The notes below the pieces were generated by a model that worked only from the letters and a program-made list of their open reading frames with translations, was not told the origin of the DNA and ran no database searches. Shown here piece after piece: positions 53,032-63,136 of a stretch of DNA of 64,000 nt. Positions within the stretch are counted from its first letter, which is position 1. Every line of letters begins with the position of its first letter. This DNA is from Cercophora sp. LCS_1 (Eukaryota > Ascomycota > Sordariomycetes > Sordariales > Lasiosphaeriaceae), in contig JAPZLL010000001.1 of the NCBI GenBank assembly GCA_036250225.1, positions 62,001 through 126,000 on the forward strand. Direction: 5' to 3'. The translations under genes and the position numbers were made by a program.

Positions 53032-54273
53032 TCATCCGCAGGAGGCTGTCGACGCGCGGCTCTGGCTCCTCAACCCAGTACGCCGAGGAGTTCCCGCCTT
53101 CGGTCCAGCTGGGGAGCCCAAAGGGCCAACATCCGTCGACCTCTGCATGACGTTTTCCTGGACTTCTTGGCCGGGGGCTGGTACGACGCGCCATCCCTCC
53201 TCAATGAGGGGGTCGAAAACCTCGGTATATGCAAGGTATTGCGTTGCCGACTCTCGGTTCCTCGGTGTCAGGTCGGCATAGTGAAGGATACCGCATACTT
53301 CCCCACGAGCCAGCATCTCCTTTTGTTTGCATCCTAGGTTCCTGCCGTCGCGAACCCGCACCAACACCGCCCCACAGGCCCTACCACGAATGGAGGGCGG
53401 TTTGGTCTGCACGTCGTCCATAGTCGCACACACACCTTGGACCACCGAAACGTATATCCCTGGAGGCGGCAATAGCGATCCATCGCCATTCAGCGATATC
53501 AGGGCTGGGTGGACGGGATCCCTGTCCAACTCAAACCGCGCGCCGCACCCCGGAAGCCTTTGGCGGCCGGTCGTAAACCCATCAATGAGGTAAACGTCGT
53601 TGAGATTGATCGAGTCACTGTGCACAAGCCTCTTTGCGCAGGCCTGGATGTCCATAAATGTATTTTCGAATGCGACCCCTTCGCCAAGTGACGCCAACGC
53701 AATATCCGTATTGCCGACGCGCCGTACCACGTGGCCAACCTTGGTCCCGGGTTCCCCTTGGACAATTGTGAATACTCGGCGTGTCTCGTCGTCGTCTTCT
53801 CCCAGCAGTGTTGGGTACTTGGTGAAGTGGTCCTCCCAGTTATGCCATGGGCAAGTAAGTCTCGTGTCATTCCCATTAAACAATAGGAAGCCAGCTGACA
53901 CTGAAGAGTATATCGCACCGTCCAGGGCAGTGGAAGAGATCATGCTGCCCGGGTAGGGTTTACCATCCCGGGCCACGTAGTCTATCTCGTCCGCAACTCG
54001 AGGCTCCTCCTCAAGTTCGGGCCGAGGCCGACGTAAGCGCCGTCGCTGCGGTGTGTTGGGGAGGGGCCCATTGTGATATCGAATATCAAACGGTGCCCCG
54101 GGTAGGCAATTAGGGAGTGTCTGCAGCCGCTTTCGGAAGGATAATTCGTCTGTCGCAGGGTACTCGACAACGATAGTATCGACGACGAATGTCATTGCGT
54201 CGCGCTCGGGGAAGAGGCCAGCCAGGCCAATGATAGCCTCTGTGGTCGGAATGGCGTATTGCTTAACCCCCAT
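53032..54273 (-). CDS. Protease-like unknown protein, copy B (413 aa)
   Basis: Single exon; ATG at 54273 (MGVKQYAIPTTE). It shares ordered blocks with copy A (31907-33313): RYHNGPLP, TRLTCPWHNW, NTDIALASL, IYVSVVQGV, RACGAVLVR, RGEVCGIL and LIEEGWRVV. The trio His (in CPWHNW), Asp (in NTDIALASL) and Cys (in RACGAVLVR, about residue 300) is spaced as in chymotrypsin-fold enzymes, with cysteine as candidate nucleophile (inference). Compared with A it lacks roughly the first 120 residues and carries a different, low-complexity C-terminus. A 9-bp hairpin sits 33 nt upstream of the ATG. It lies beside the repeat island, so the short N-terminus may be truncation. Confidence 0.65.
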   Translation of the reverse strand: MGVKQYAIPTTEAIIGLAGLFPERDAMTFVVDTIVVEYPATDELSFRKRLQTLPNCLPGAPFDIRYHNGPLPNTPQRRRLRRPRPELEEEPRVADEIDYVARDGKPYPGSMISSTALDGAIYSSVSAGFLLFNGNDTRLTCPWHNWEDHFTKYPTLLGEDDDETRRVFTIVQGEPGTKVGHVVRRVGNTDIALASLGEGVAFENTFMDIQACAKRLVHSDSINLNDVYLIDGFTTGRQRLPGCGARFELDRDPVHPALISLNGDGSLLPPPGIYVSVVQGVCATMDDVQTKPPSIRGRACGAVLVRVRDGRNLGCKQKEMLARGEVCGILHYADLTPRNRESATQYLAYTEVFDPLIEEGWRVVPAPGQEVQENVMQRSTDVGPLGSPAGPKAGTPRRTGLRSQSRASTASCG

Positions 54274-54305
54274 TGATTCGAGTTAGGTCTGGCGAGCCAA
54301 GCCAT

Positions 54306-54329
54306 CACGATGTGGGGTTTCACATCGTG
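54306..54329. promoter_or_regulatory. Perfect 9-bp hairpin upstream of copy B
   Basis: CACGATGTG, loop GGGTTT, CACATCGTG. Positioned 33-56 nt before the ATG on the minus strand, so probably in the leader or core promoter. Confidence 0.6.
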
Positions 54330-54376
54330 TTATATACTTATGTATCTGTGGAAACAACGACTGGAATTCTGAACTG

Positions 54377-54418
54377 GCCCTAATCAGGTATACCTATAGC
54401 TGTTTAGCTAATTAGGGC
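54377..54418. repeat. Short inverted repeat GCCCTAAT...ATTAGGGC
   Basis: Perfect 8-bp arms 26 nt apart in a gene-free 54330-54625 stretch. The arms contain CCCTAA/TTAGGG words, but only once each, so this is not telomeric repeat. Possibly a tiny MITE end pair. Confidence 0.4.
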
Positions 54419-54625
54419 GTTGTCCAGGAGTTTATCGTACGTCTGCGAGACGTGGGTAATGGGGCTACTGGTGGAACGTGGCTGCATACCTAATATGCTT
54501 TTTTGGGTAGCGTTTTAGTTAATGTGGACGTTGGCTTGCTGGTGCACACCATGTAGATTTTTGTAACACATGGGGAGAAACCGTACGTCCGATTAGCCGG
54601 GCCCTCTCCACCCGGTCTCGAGCTC

Positions 54626-56597
54626 TCATGAGGCGGCCATCTTCCGAAAGAATTCCTCCCCTGATACATATCTGTCAGACCATTCATCATCCCGCAATTC
54701 AATCCACAATTCAAACTCCCTACTTTCTGCTATGCGCAAGTTTCTCATAGCTACGGCCGCCCAAGAGTGCCCCAACTCAGCCTCAGCTACCCGCGTGGCA
54801 TTGTTCCTGACGTCTCTTTCAACATCGGCGCGCATTTTTCTTGGTCGACCCGTGATGCATAGAAAAGCCTTCCCTCCGAGTGGTAGCACCTGCGGGTGCA
54901 GACGGGTCCGATCATCAGTCGTCAGCAGTCGCTCGGAGATCGCGGAGTGATCTTCGCCATCCTCCGTCTTCCAAATTCCGAATGACGGGCGGTGCCGGGT
55001 TGTTTCAATTACAATTACAGCCCTTACTGTTCGGTGGTGCGAAGGGTTGCCGCTTTGGGAATCGATCAACTGGTTTACATGTAGCTCGACTTCCCAAAGT
55101 AACGCTCTGCCGAGGGCAATCAGTGCTTCCTTTCCACCGAGAACCAGGATATGACAGTCTTCAAAAGCCCATGACTCCCGAGTTCGTTCCGCCTTCATCC
55201 ACTTCTTTGATTGAGAAGAACCAGCGTACGTAGGCGTAAGAACGTACGTGGATGTCTTGAGGACCGACAGGATGCAGGGGACGCCGCCCACAGGGTACGA
55301 CGGAGGGATGAGTTTGACATGAATCGCCAAGTGTGCACCTCCTACTGCGAGACCACGTCCAGTCTCAGGCTCCTTTCTGGGTGAAACAATGAAAATATCC
55401 CGTTTGCCCAAGTCTCTCCAGGAAGAGGACACGAACGCAGCTGCTTCGTCCCGGGTCCGCAAGTCGATGCTTGCCCTCTCAAACAGAGCGGAGCCTGCCG
55501 GCTCGTTCCGCAGCAGCATCACCATGGGGGACTTTCGCCGAGATAGAGGAGAAAGCCATGTGCAGTTCAACTCGATGGCGAATATATGCTTTTCATCACA
55601 CTGATCCAGTTCGAAGAGGCGACCACTGAAGCTCAGTGATCCGTTCGCAACGCCAAATCCGCCTCTATCGGCGTCGAAGAGCCAGACCATCAAGTCGTTG
55701 TTCGAAGCGTAGTCAGCCGGCGAGGTCGCAAACAACCTGCCAGGTCGCGACCCGAGGCCTTGGCGGTTGCGCTCTAATCATCCATTAGACACAAGCGCAA
55801 ATTACCACCAAATGCGGCAAGACGCCTCATTCGTGACGAAACTCACCATAGATGTGCCGCTTCCCCCAGAGCACAACAGTCTCATCAGCGGATTGCCGGA
55901 CTAGCTCCATCTGGAGCCTTTCGAAGGCTTTGTTTCCCTCTCCATATAGCAAAGGGAGATTGATTCCGAGAAGACCAAATAGGCAGTACGCGCGGTCTTC
56001 TAGGCGTGTTGTCTCACGCTTTGCGGCCCAAGAAAGCTTTGTGGCTGCGGAGCATGATCTGAAGTCCAGCAACTGGTTCTCCTTGATGCCTGTGATCATG
56101 GCGACTTCCTCTGCCAGCAACTCCCCAGATGCGATGACTGTCCAGTCTGAACTCAGGAAAAGAAGGCAGCCAGGTGCCAGAAGCTCCTGCAACGTCCAAC
56201 CGCGGGTGAACCATCGGCTGCTCCTGAGATGCCAGCACCAAGGCCACGGCTGCCCCATGGACGACTTGCGGCTGGGGACGTCGTCCAAAAATGCGTAACA
56301 GACTTCGGCGGCTTCGTACCACCCGAACATGGAGTTAATAGCCTCGCTGAGCTCGGAGTTGTCGCTTTTGTCGATGCAGCAGGTATCGATCCAGACATAA
56401 TCCCACCCATCTTCTGCGGCCACCCGGCAGCAGTTCAGAATCTTCACCCAGCCCTTGAGCGATGCTCGTTTTCCAGGGTCCGAGATCTCTTTGAATGTCA
56501 CCTCTTCTTCGAGCCATCTGTGCGACAAAATCGCGTACGGCGGCGTTTCGACGAGAAAAGAGCAGAGCTTGAAGTTGCGCGTGTCGAGGAGTCGCAT
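54626..56597 (-). CDS. HET-domain protein, HET-E/D-like N-terminus (632 aa)
   Basis: Exons are 56597-55847 and 55773-54626; the 73-nt intron (GTGAGT...GATTAG) gives KRHIYERNRQGLG. The N-terminus MRLLDTRNFKLCSF..PPYAILSHRWLEEEVTF is the classic form seen in HET-E-type proteins. HET core: DYVWIDTCCIDKSDNSELSE, AEVCYAFLDDV, WFTRGWTLQELLAP and LEDRAYCLFGLLGINLPLLYGEG. No NACHT or WD40 repeats follow; the C-terminal half is an unrecognised variable region. Probable non-self-recognition or cell-death regulator. Confidence 0.9.
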
Positions 56598-56711
56598 GGC
56601 AAAAATTGCTCAGGCAGAGCGCGACGAAGTTGGGGGTGGGTGAATGGAGAGGAGATGCGAAGGCACACCATGGGGCAGATTGGGTGGAAGCCTTCAGCTC
56701 ATGCAATGTCG

Positions 56712-57154
56712 TCATGTGACAGGGGAAAGCACAGAACTGGCGCTCTGGTGGAACGATTTCCCATTCGTTCCTGCCGGAATGGGCGGCTGATATAGAGCTT
56801 TGCCTGTCACAGCAGGAGCCGCGCCCATCCGACCCGCCCTAACCACACTTCCCGACCCCTCCACCAGCTTCTTTACCACTCCATCCACCGTAAAGTTCGC
56901 CATCCTCTCCGTAGCAACAGTCTCCCCATCCCCAGGAATCTGCAACTCAAAGTAATACGCCTTGGCAGCCGTGAAATTGTGCAGCTTGGACGCGGTATCC
57001 CTGAACTGGAAAAGGATCCACTCTCTGGCTGGTGTCGCAAACTAGCCCAGTGATCAAGACTACGAGCGTGTTTTTCGATCTCAGATTTCGATCCCCAGGA
57101 GATTGTAAGAAGGGTACCGGGGAGAGTGCGATTCCAGTTCACAACAGACTCCAT
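56712..57154 (-). CDS. Unknown small protein (about 147 aa), single-base frameshift
   Basis: The ATG at 57154 opens MESVVNWNRTLPG...KHARSLDHWAS. The continuation FATPAREWILFQFRDTASKL then EGSGSVVRAGRMG, ending near NGKSFHQ, is one frame off from about 57041. The shift falls in a TTT run, where one more T would give a continuous 147-residue protein. An alternative intron (GTACCC...CTAG) also leaves the wrong phase. The fold looks like a small alpha/beta protein, but no family is recognised. Probably a real gene with a homopolymer indel. Confidence 0.5.
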
Positions 57155-57166
57155 GGTTTGTTTATC

Positions 57167-57595
57167 ATGTCAATCGTCGTTGAATTAGCCGCCAGCGACA
57201 ATGATGACGGCTACTTTGTCTCATACCACCAGCCTTTGCTCAGCTTGGATGACGATGAGATCCCCATCATTCTGGACGACGACGTGATATTCAATACGGC
57301 GGAGGACGAGTATATGAAAAGGGAACATGATCGCATATGCCTTGAGGCGGTCGCCTCTAATGACCTCAGCTATTACGTCCCTGGAGAGGGACGCCGAAGT
57401 TGGATGCGTGGTGCTCACAAATTCATCTACTCCAACCTTTATGATGTGAACATTGAAGGGGGCGCCCTCGAGATCGGACGCTGCGACACGGGTGATCCGC
57501 GGTTTCAACACCTACGACAAGTGTTCATCAATAGACCTTCCTGCACTGACCAAAGCGCAAAACCATCACCCAACAAGTCAAATACTCCCTTATGA
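57167..57595 (+). CDS. Hypothetical acidic protein (142 aa)
   Basis: ATG at 57167 gives MSIVVELAASDNDDGYFVSY and an Asp-rich segment (LDDDEIPIILDDD) with good codon usage up to about residue 120; the tail is less convincing. No domain recognised. It begins 13 nt from the start of the divergent minus-strand gene, leaving almost no promoter, and a minus-strand frame overlaps it. Weak evidence. Confidence 0.3.
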   Translation: MSIVVELAASDNDDGYFVSYHQPLLSLDDDEIPIILDDDVIFNTAEDEYMKREHDRICLEAVASNDLSYYVPGEGRRSWMRGAHKFIYSNLYDVNIEGGALEIGRCDTGDPRFQHLRQVFINRPSCTDQSAKPSPNKSNTPL

Positions 57596-57656
57596 ATGGC
57601 CGAAAAATTGGGTTGACAACTCAGTCTGATTCTACCTAGACGCCAACAACCACCAA

Positions 57657-58469
57657 TCACCAGCCACGCCCCTCGGCATCCTTCATGGGGTTAAGCCGAT
57701 CCAACAAGCTCGGCTTTTTCTTCTCCTTATCCTCCGGGATACTCGACTGGCCGAGCCCGATATTTCCCGTCGTCGACGAGGCCGACGGAGAAGTTGACTT
57801 GGCTGTCGACGAAGTACCCATGCTCCCAATGCCACTGGACGAAGGCTCAACCTGGCTCGATCCGAGGGTACCACCCTGCCTCTTGAACTCATCCATGCTT
57901 ACAGCCGGCATGGTTGTGGTACCATGGTCACGGGCCTGCTCGTGGTGGACCTCATGGATCGGGACGGTGGTGTGGACGACCTTGGGCTGGATCGTCTCCT
58001 TTTCAATGATAGGCTGGACGGTCTCGGTAACGTGGCTACGCCAGTGAGCATTGACACAAAGAGACAGGAGGAGGACTCACTGGTGGATCTGCTCACCCTG
58101 AACGGTCGGCGCGTGGCTCTGGGAATAGGTGGTACCCTCGACGGTGCGCTCGTTGCGATACTTGCTCGACTCAGCACGCAAAGCCCGCTCAGTAGCCTCG
58201 GTATCGCGGTGATCAAACTCGCGGTTGATCACTTTGCCAGCCTTGTGAACGTGTTGCTCAGGCAGGATCTCTTGGTCCTTGACGGGCTGCACGATGCGAC
58301 GGTGGTGGTCCTGGTGGATTTCCTTGTCGACGGCCGTCTCAATTTGCTCGTGCTGCATTGGCTTGACCGTCTCGTGGGTAACGGAGGGAGCGACTTGCTC
58401 CGTCAAGGTGGTGTCGTCATGACCACTCTTGGAGACGAAGTCCTCGACGGCGCGCTTAGCCTTCTCCAT
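57657..58469 (-). CDS. Hydrophilic VTHETVKP-repeat protein, larger member of a divergent pair (255 aa)
   Basis: Exons are 58469-58081 and 58035-57657; the 45-nt intron (GTGAGT...GCGTAG) joins QGEQIHHHVTETVQPIIEKE. The sequence is charged, His/Glu-rich and predicted disordered or helical: VTHETVKPMQHEQIETAVDK, HRRIVQPVKDQEILPEQHVH and VTETVQPIIEKETIQPK show a repeated V-x-P-x(n)-E-x-I-x-x-x-H pattern. The C-terminus is Ser/Gly rich, ending DRLNPMKDAEG. Similar fungal proteins are often annotated as stress or allergen-like, with function unknown. The neighbour at 58983-59340 is a short homolog. Confidence 0.82.
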
Positions 58470-58982
58470 GATGGCAGTTCTGGTGGGTTGCGTTGCCGTT
58501 GGGTTGGTGTGTTGGGCTGGGTTTGGGAGATGATGGGCGAGATGGGAGGATGCGATGCGAGAGAAGAAAAAGGCATACTGGCCCTGCACGTTCTGATATA
58601 GAGGTCTGCACGGGTGAATGACCTCAGATATCCTGAATCAGGGTGACGTCGCGGTTGGGTAACCCCTTCCATGACGTACCAACTCTCGACAATCCGGTCA
58701 TTGCGTCATGGCGTTGATGCTGCACGATCGGACGGGATCACCCTTGCGTCTGCTGCGCTTGCACTCTGCTCAGGCATGAAGCTTGAAGAGTTGCAAGATG
58801 ACAAAGTGCAAGCGGGTTCATCCCTGATGCGGGCATGACGACGAGGTAGAATCAAGCGGTCATCTTCCGAACCAGCTCTGGCACATTGCCCAAAGTACTT
58901 GGAGGAATTCCAACAAACGCATTCATCCAACCGGCGGCATCTCATAGCATCCAACGCAACTTCAGTCCTCTCCTCAAGCAAG
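58470..58982. promoter_or_regulatory. Shared divergent promoter of the VTHETVKP pair
   Basis: 513 nt separate the start codons of two related, divergently transcribed genes. I see no clear repeated element; bidirectional control is an inference. Confidence 0.35.
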
Positions 58983-59340
58983 ATGGCAGAAGAACCAAAG
59001 ACAATAAAAAAGACATCAAAAAGTCTCGAGATAGGAACGGCGACAAACCAAGCACCAGGTATGTCCTCAACTCAATCGTCTAGCAAGTACTAACCCTCCG
59101 CCAGCCGTCACACACGAAACAATCAAGCCCGCCATCCACGAAGTTCAGCAAGAAGTCGTCAACCGTGAGATCCACACCTACGAACACATTCACCGGATTC
59201 AGCCAGTTAAAGACGTCCAAGTCTTGCCTGTACGCCACTATGTAGCGGACAAAGATGAGAATCTTGTGGAGATGTCGGAGGAGGAGATAGCCAAGCTTGA
59301 AGAGCGGGGGGTATTGGCTGGGCAGGAGAAGCAGAACTGA
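58983..59340 (+). CDS. Short VTHETIKP protein, smaller member of a divergent pair (103 aa)
   Basis: Exons are 58983-59058 and 59105-59340; the intron has GTATGT, CTAAC and GCCAG. The core AVTHETIKPAIHEVQQEVVN and HIHRIQPVKDVQVLPVRHYV aligns with one repeat unit of the divergent gene at 57657-58469. The C-terminus is acidic (ENLVEMSEEEIAKLEERG). It looks like a single-unit derivative from duplication. Function unknown. Confidence 0.8.
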
Positions 59341-59528
59341 TAGCTGCTGTTAGTTTTCATGACAGTGCTACTGTGATGGATATCCTTGGGTCGTTGATGC
59401 TGTCTTTGTTTTCCAACACAAAAGGATGATGGGGTTGAATTTTGTCTGCTACGTCTCCTTAGCCTTCAATGGATCATTCTTTGGCCTCTGCGATAAACCA
59501 ATTGCCACATCCCTCCAAGACTGTCTAG

Positions 59529-59711
59529 ACATCTAATTACATCGACGTAGAGCAGGCGCAGGCGAAACATGTTGGGCGCACCTTTAAGGAGGCAGTGATG
59601 AGCCATGCTATGGTCTTTCCTACGGAAGAAGCTCGAGTTGGAAGGACGGTTGTTGATTGGCAGGAGTGGTGGGCTAAGCTGGAGGAACGGCTTCCTGTTC
59701 AAGTTCGTTAG
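59529..59711 (+). pseudogene. Orphan terminal exon of an unknown gene
   Basis: Directly after an acceptor-like GACTGTCTAG, 60 codons read TSNYIDVEQAQAKHVGRTFK then SHAMVFPTEEARVGRTVVDW and WWAKLEERLPVQVR, ending at TAG 59709-59711. Codon choice and a conserved-looking W-rich helix argue for true coding descent. No upstream exon was found before 59529, and the VTHETIKP gene ends at 59340. Probably a relic of a longer gene. Confidence 0.45.
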
Positions 59712-61229
59712 GTAAACTTTTTTGTCAGTCGTTTGGTGGTGTTCAGGCTCGTTGTGTGTAATCGCACAGTGACTTTACATACTTGGCCATCAATACGATT
59801 GCTTGGTCATCTTGACCGCTTGCTTTTGGATGTTGTCAAACCACACCTGCCTCTACACACATCCTAGGCGCTCCCAGGACACGACCAGCAACAAAACGGA
59901 TGCGAAGTAGGTGGGTGACATGGCGCCCGCCAACCCGCCCCGTGACCAACTCGCTAACCGTTATGGGTCTATAATCCTTCCTGTCAGGCGACAGTCCCGT
60001 CTTGAAGTCTTCTGTTACGTCGCCCATGCAGGCGCCTACTGCAATGTGAGCCCGTTGGAAGTGAATGCCGGAGCGGGGCCGCTTTTTGAGCGCCTTCTTC
60101 CACGATACAGATGTCGGCCAAAGACCTTGGCGTTCTTGACGTCGGCGAGGAGAGACCCCGAGGAGCCCGAGGATTTGCAGCGCCCATCGATCAGATCAGG
60201 GGGGCATCGAGCGTTAGGCCAATGGCCGAGATCGGGGTTGTAAGCTGGACCATGCATCGTGCGCTCCTCTATGGCCAGCGCATTTCTTCGGCTTGAATCG
60301 TGAGTGGGTTCTTCCCTCGCTCGAGTTTTCCTGGCCGATATCAAGGAGCAAGGTTATCTCGGTTGACGGCATCCACCATGACTGCCACGACGGGCGAGCA
60401 AGGCGACGAGGCCCAACAACCAAGAACCGCCGTCCGGATTACGGCGAGCATTCCCTATTGGACCTCCGCGCACAAAGATCGACACGGCCAGAAGAGCCGC
60501 AAGGCATGAGAGATCTAGGGGTGGGTCAGCGGCTCGTCGAAAACACGATCCCGAATCAAGCAGCGCATGGGACGTCATCACCACCAACCAAACCTCAAAC
60601 ACCCGGTTTGGATGCTACCAGATCCTAGGACAGCGCGGAAACCAGATCTGCCATCCCCCGGTATATCTGGCTGGCGATCCCGTCGGCGAGTCTTGGCCGC
60701 CCCTCGGCCGCAATGTAAGCGAGACGGCCAATTGCCGCAAGGCGCTTGGCAGGACCGGCCACTAAATGCGTTTCGTTGATGCGCCCAGACTACAGAGGCA
60801 GGCTGTGTACAGAGCGAGCGCGGAGCACTGAGGAAAGCGGGAAGTCATCCGCCGATTCCCGGTTTTTCGGATGGTGGCGCGCGGCACCCGGACTCCGTCT
60901 TACCGAAAGCGTGCATTTTAGATGAAGCGTCCACCAATCGCCCGGCTTCCGGACGGGCCTCTCCCCAGACTTCTCCACGCTTCCAACGTCGATTGGGGTG
61001 TCATCGCGGTGGGGTTCACAGCCCAAGGCGTGTTCACGGGGCCTGGCTGGGTGTGACCGGATGCCACGCAAGGCAGGTGTCGTCGAGCTGGAAGTCCCGG
61101 GAAGACGTTGGAAATTGGAGGAGCGGCCTAACGGAGAGTTACATCACAAAAACTTCTTTGCCATCGAACGGACGGAATGGAACACGCACTTACGAAATCG
61201 GACAGCCTGTCGTGCTGGGCGTCAAGCCG
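59712..61229. other. Long intergenic region, no supportable gene
   Basis: Several 60-110 codon frames on both strands without domains. The right part is the AA9 promoter. Confidence 0.45.
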
Positions 61230-61237
61230 TATATAAA
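61230..61237 (+). promoter_or_regulatory. TATA box of the AA9 gene
   Basis: TATATAAA lies 87 nt before the ATG at 61317, a typical distance for a strongly induced secreted enzyme gene. Confidence 0.6.
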
Positions 61238-61316
61238 TGGCTGCTCTGGACCACTGGTCTTGACGATCTGATCTGATCTGCATCGACAGTCATCTGACCG
61301 AGATAAGCCAGCAATC

Positions 61317-62355
61317 ATGAAGTCCTTCACCGTTGCTACCCTCGCGGCCTTCTTCGCTCAGAATGTCGCCGCCCACGCAACCTTCCAGCAACTCTGGGTC
61401 GATGGCGTCGACTTCGGCACCCAGTGCGCCCGTCGCCCGGCATCCAACTCGCCCGTGACCAACGTCGCCTCCAACGACGTGCGCTGCAATGCCGGCGCCG
61501 CCCGCGCAGAAGGCAAGTGCCCCGTCAAGGCAGGCGGCACCGTGACCGTCGAGATGCACCAGGTACATTCCCTCTTCCTCCCTCCCAAAAATTCACCCAA
61601 CTAACATCCCCAAGCAACACGGCGACCGCTCCTGTGCCAGCGAAGCCATTGGCGGCGCCCACTACGGCCCCCTGATGGTCTACCTCTCCAAGGTCTCAGA
61701 CGCCTCCACGGCCGACGGTTCAACCGGCTGGTTCAAGATCTACCAAAACTCGTGGGCCAAGAACTCCGCCGGCGGCTCAGGCGACGACGACTTCTGGGGT
61801 GTCAAGGACCTCAACAAGTGCTGCGGCAAGGCCAACGTCGTCATCCCAGCCGACATCCCCGCGGGTGACTACCTGCTCCGCGCCGAGGTCATCGCGCTGC
61901 ACGCGTCTGGCTCCTCGGGCGGCGCCCAGCTGTACATGACGTGCTACCAGATCACCGTATCCGGCGGCGGCAGCGCGAGCCCTCCCACCGTCACCTTCCC
62001 CGGTGCGTACAAGGCTTCGGACCCGGGCATTCTCGTGAACATCCACAGCAGTCTGTCGACGTACATCGCTCCCGGCCCGAGTGTGTATGCTGGTGGTGTT
62101 ACCCGTACGCCTGGTAGCGGACAGTGTCTTGGGTGCGAGAACACTTGCAAGCCTGGCTCCGCGCCGTCTGCGACTGTTTCGTCCGCGCCGGTGGCTACCA
62201 CTGCGCCTGGCGGTGGAAGCTCTGGTGGTGGCAACAGCGGGTGCCAGGTGCAGCGGTATGGACAGTGCGGCGGAAATGGGTATACTGGGTGCACAAGCTG
62301 TGTCTCTGGGTCGGCGTGCCGCGCGCAGAATGAGTGGTACTCGCAGTGCTCATAG
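61317..62355 (+). CDS. Secreted AA9 lytic polysaccharide monooxygenase with CBM1 (328 aa)
   Basis: Copper enzyme that oxidatively cleaves cellulose outside the cell. Exons are 61317-61562 and 61615-62355 (GTACAT...CTAAC...CCAAG). The signal peptide ends FFAQNVAA, leaving His1 of HATFQQLWVDGVD to form the histidine brace; the second copper His is in GGAHYGPLMVYL. Other AA9 marks: WFKIYQNSW, CCGKANVVIPADIPAGDYLLRAEVIALH and QLYMTCYQITV. A Ser/Thr/Gly linker leads to a CBM1: YGQCGGNGYTGCTSCVSGS ending NEWYSQC. Complements the beta-glucosidase at 7-10 kb in cellulose breakdown. Confidence 0.96.
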
Positions 62356-62710
62356 AGGGTGCGATGAAGGATTCAATTCTTGTATATAGTTGATGCATGG
62401 GGTTTGGAATGAAACTGAAGTGAGTTGAGGAGATTGTGGTTCAGAATCAGATGACATGAAAACATGGTTGCAAAAAGTGACTGCAGAAGAGATGCGCGCA
62501 GCGGTGCCAGAAAAAGTGTGACACCCGGGGTCCAATTATGCTAGGAAAATGTGTTGGTGCGCTGCGTTGCAAATAATTCGGTCAGCGGCAAAGTTGTTGA
62601 AGGTATGGTGTCGTGCGATGACGTGCAGATATTCTCGGCGAAAACCCAAACCCAAAAACAATGCAAGGATATAGCCCGTAGACTTCAACCCTAAAGTCAT
62701 GAAATTCGTT

Positions 62711-62807
62711 GGCCAATTGGTCTAGTGGTATGATTCGCGCTTCGGGTAAACCCCACATTCTCAACGAATGCTGTGCGAGGTCTCGGGTTCGATCCCCGAA
62801 TTGGCCC
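62711..62807 (+). tRNA. tRNA-Pro (CGG) with intron
   Basis: Acceptor GGCCAAT (62711-62717) pairs with ATTGGCC (62800-62806). The A box lies in the D arm (TGGTCTAGTGGT); the B box GGTTCGATCC is in the T arm (stem TCGGG/CCCGA). Anticodon CGG at 62743-62745 is followed by G37 and an intron at about 62747-62773 (27 nt) in the canonical position. The anticodon stem has one G-A mismatch (second pair), but the rest fits. Confidence 0.88.
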
Positions 62808-63136
62808 CAACTTTTTGCACTTACGTCATCTTTCTCTTTCGCTTCACTCTTGCGCTCTGTTGTCTCGGTGGACGTTCTACGTCCGGTCTTTGCTTTTTAG
62901 TTTTAGGATCGGCGAGGTTGACGGTAGTGGACGTTGTATTGCTGGTTCACTCCCTCTCCTCACACTGAGACTTAGTGTCAATTACAGATACTTACCAGGA
63001 CCACCAGCCCAGTCATTACATGCATGCTGGCTGCATTTCTAATCTCAATGATCATAAAAGTCTTGGGTTTATTTTTTTTTCCCAACCGGTGATCATTTTT
63101 TATTGATACTACTGCCAACACCAGCTTGAGTCTGAC
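62808..63136. other. Intergenic, no gene seen
   Basis: tRNA 3' flank and 3' flank of the aldo/keto reductase; a T-tract (possible Pol III stop is not directly adjacent) lies at about 63071-63080. Confidence 0.4.

Noticed and set aside
54377..54418. CCCTAA/TTAGGG words as telomere-derived sequence
   Set aside because: Only one copy of each, in inverted orientation; not a telomeric array.
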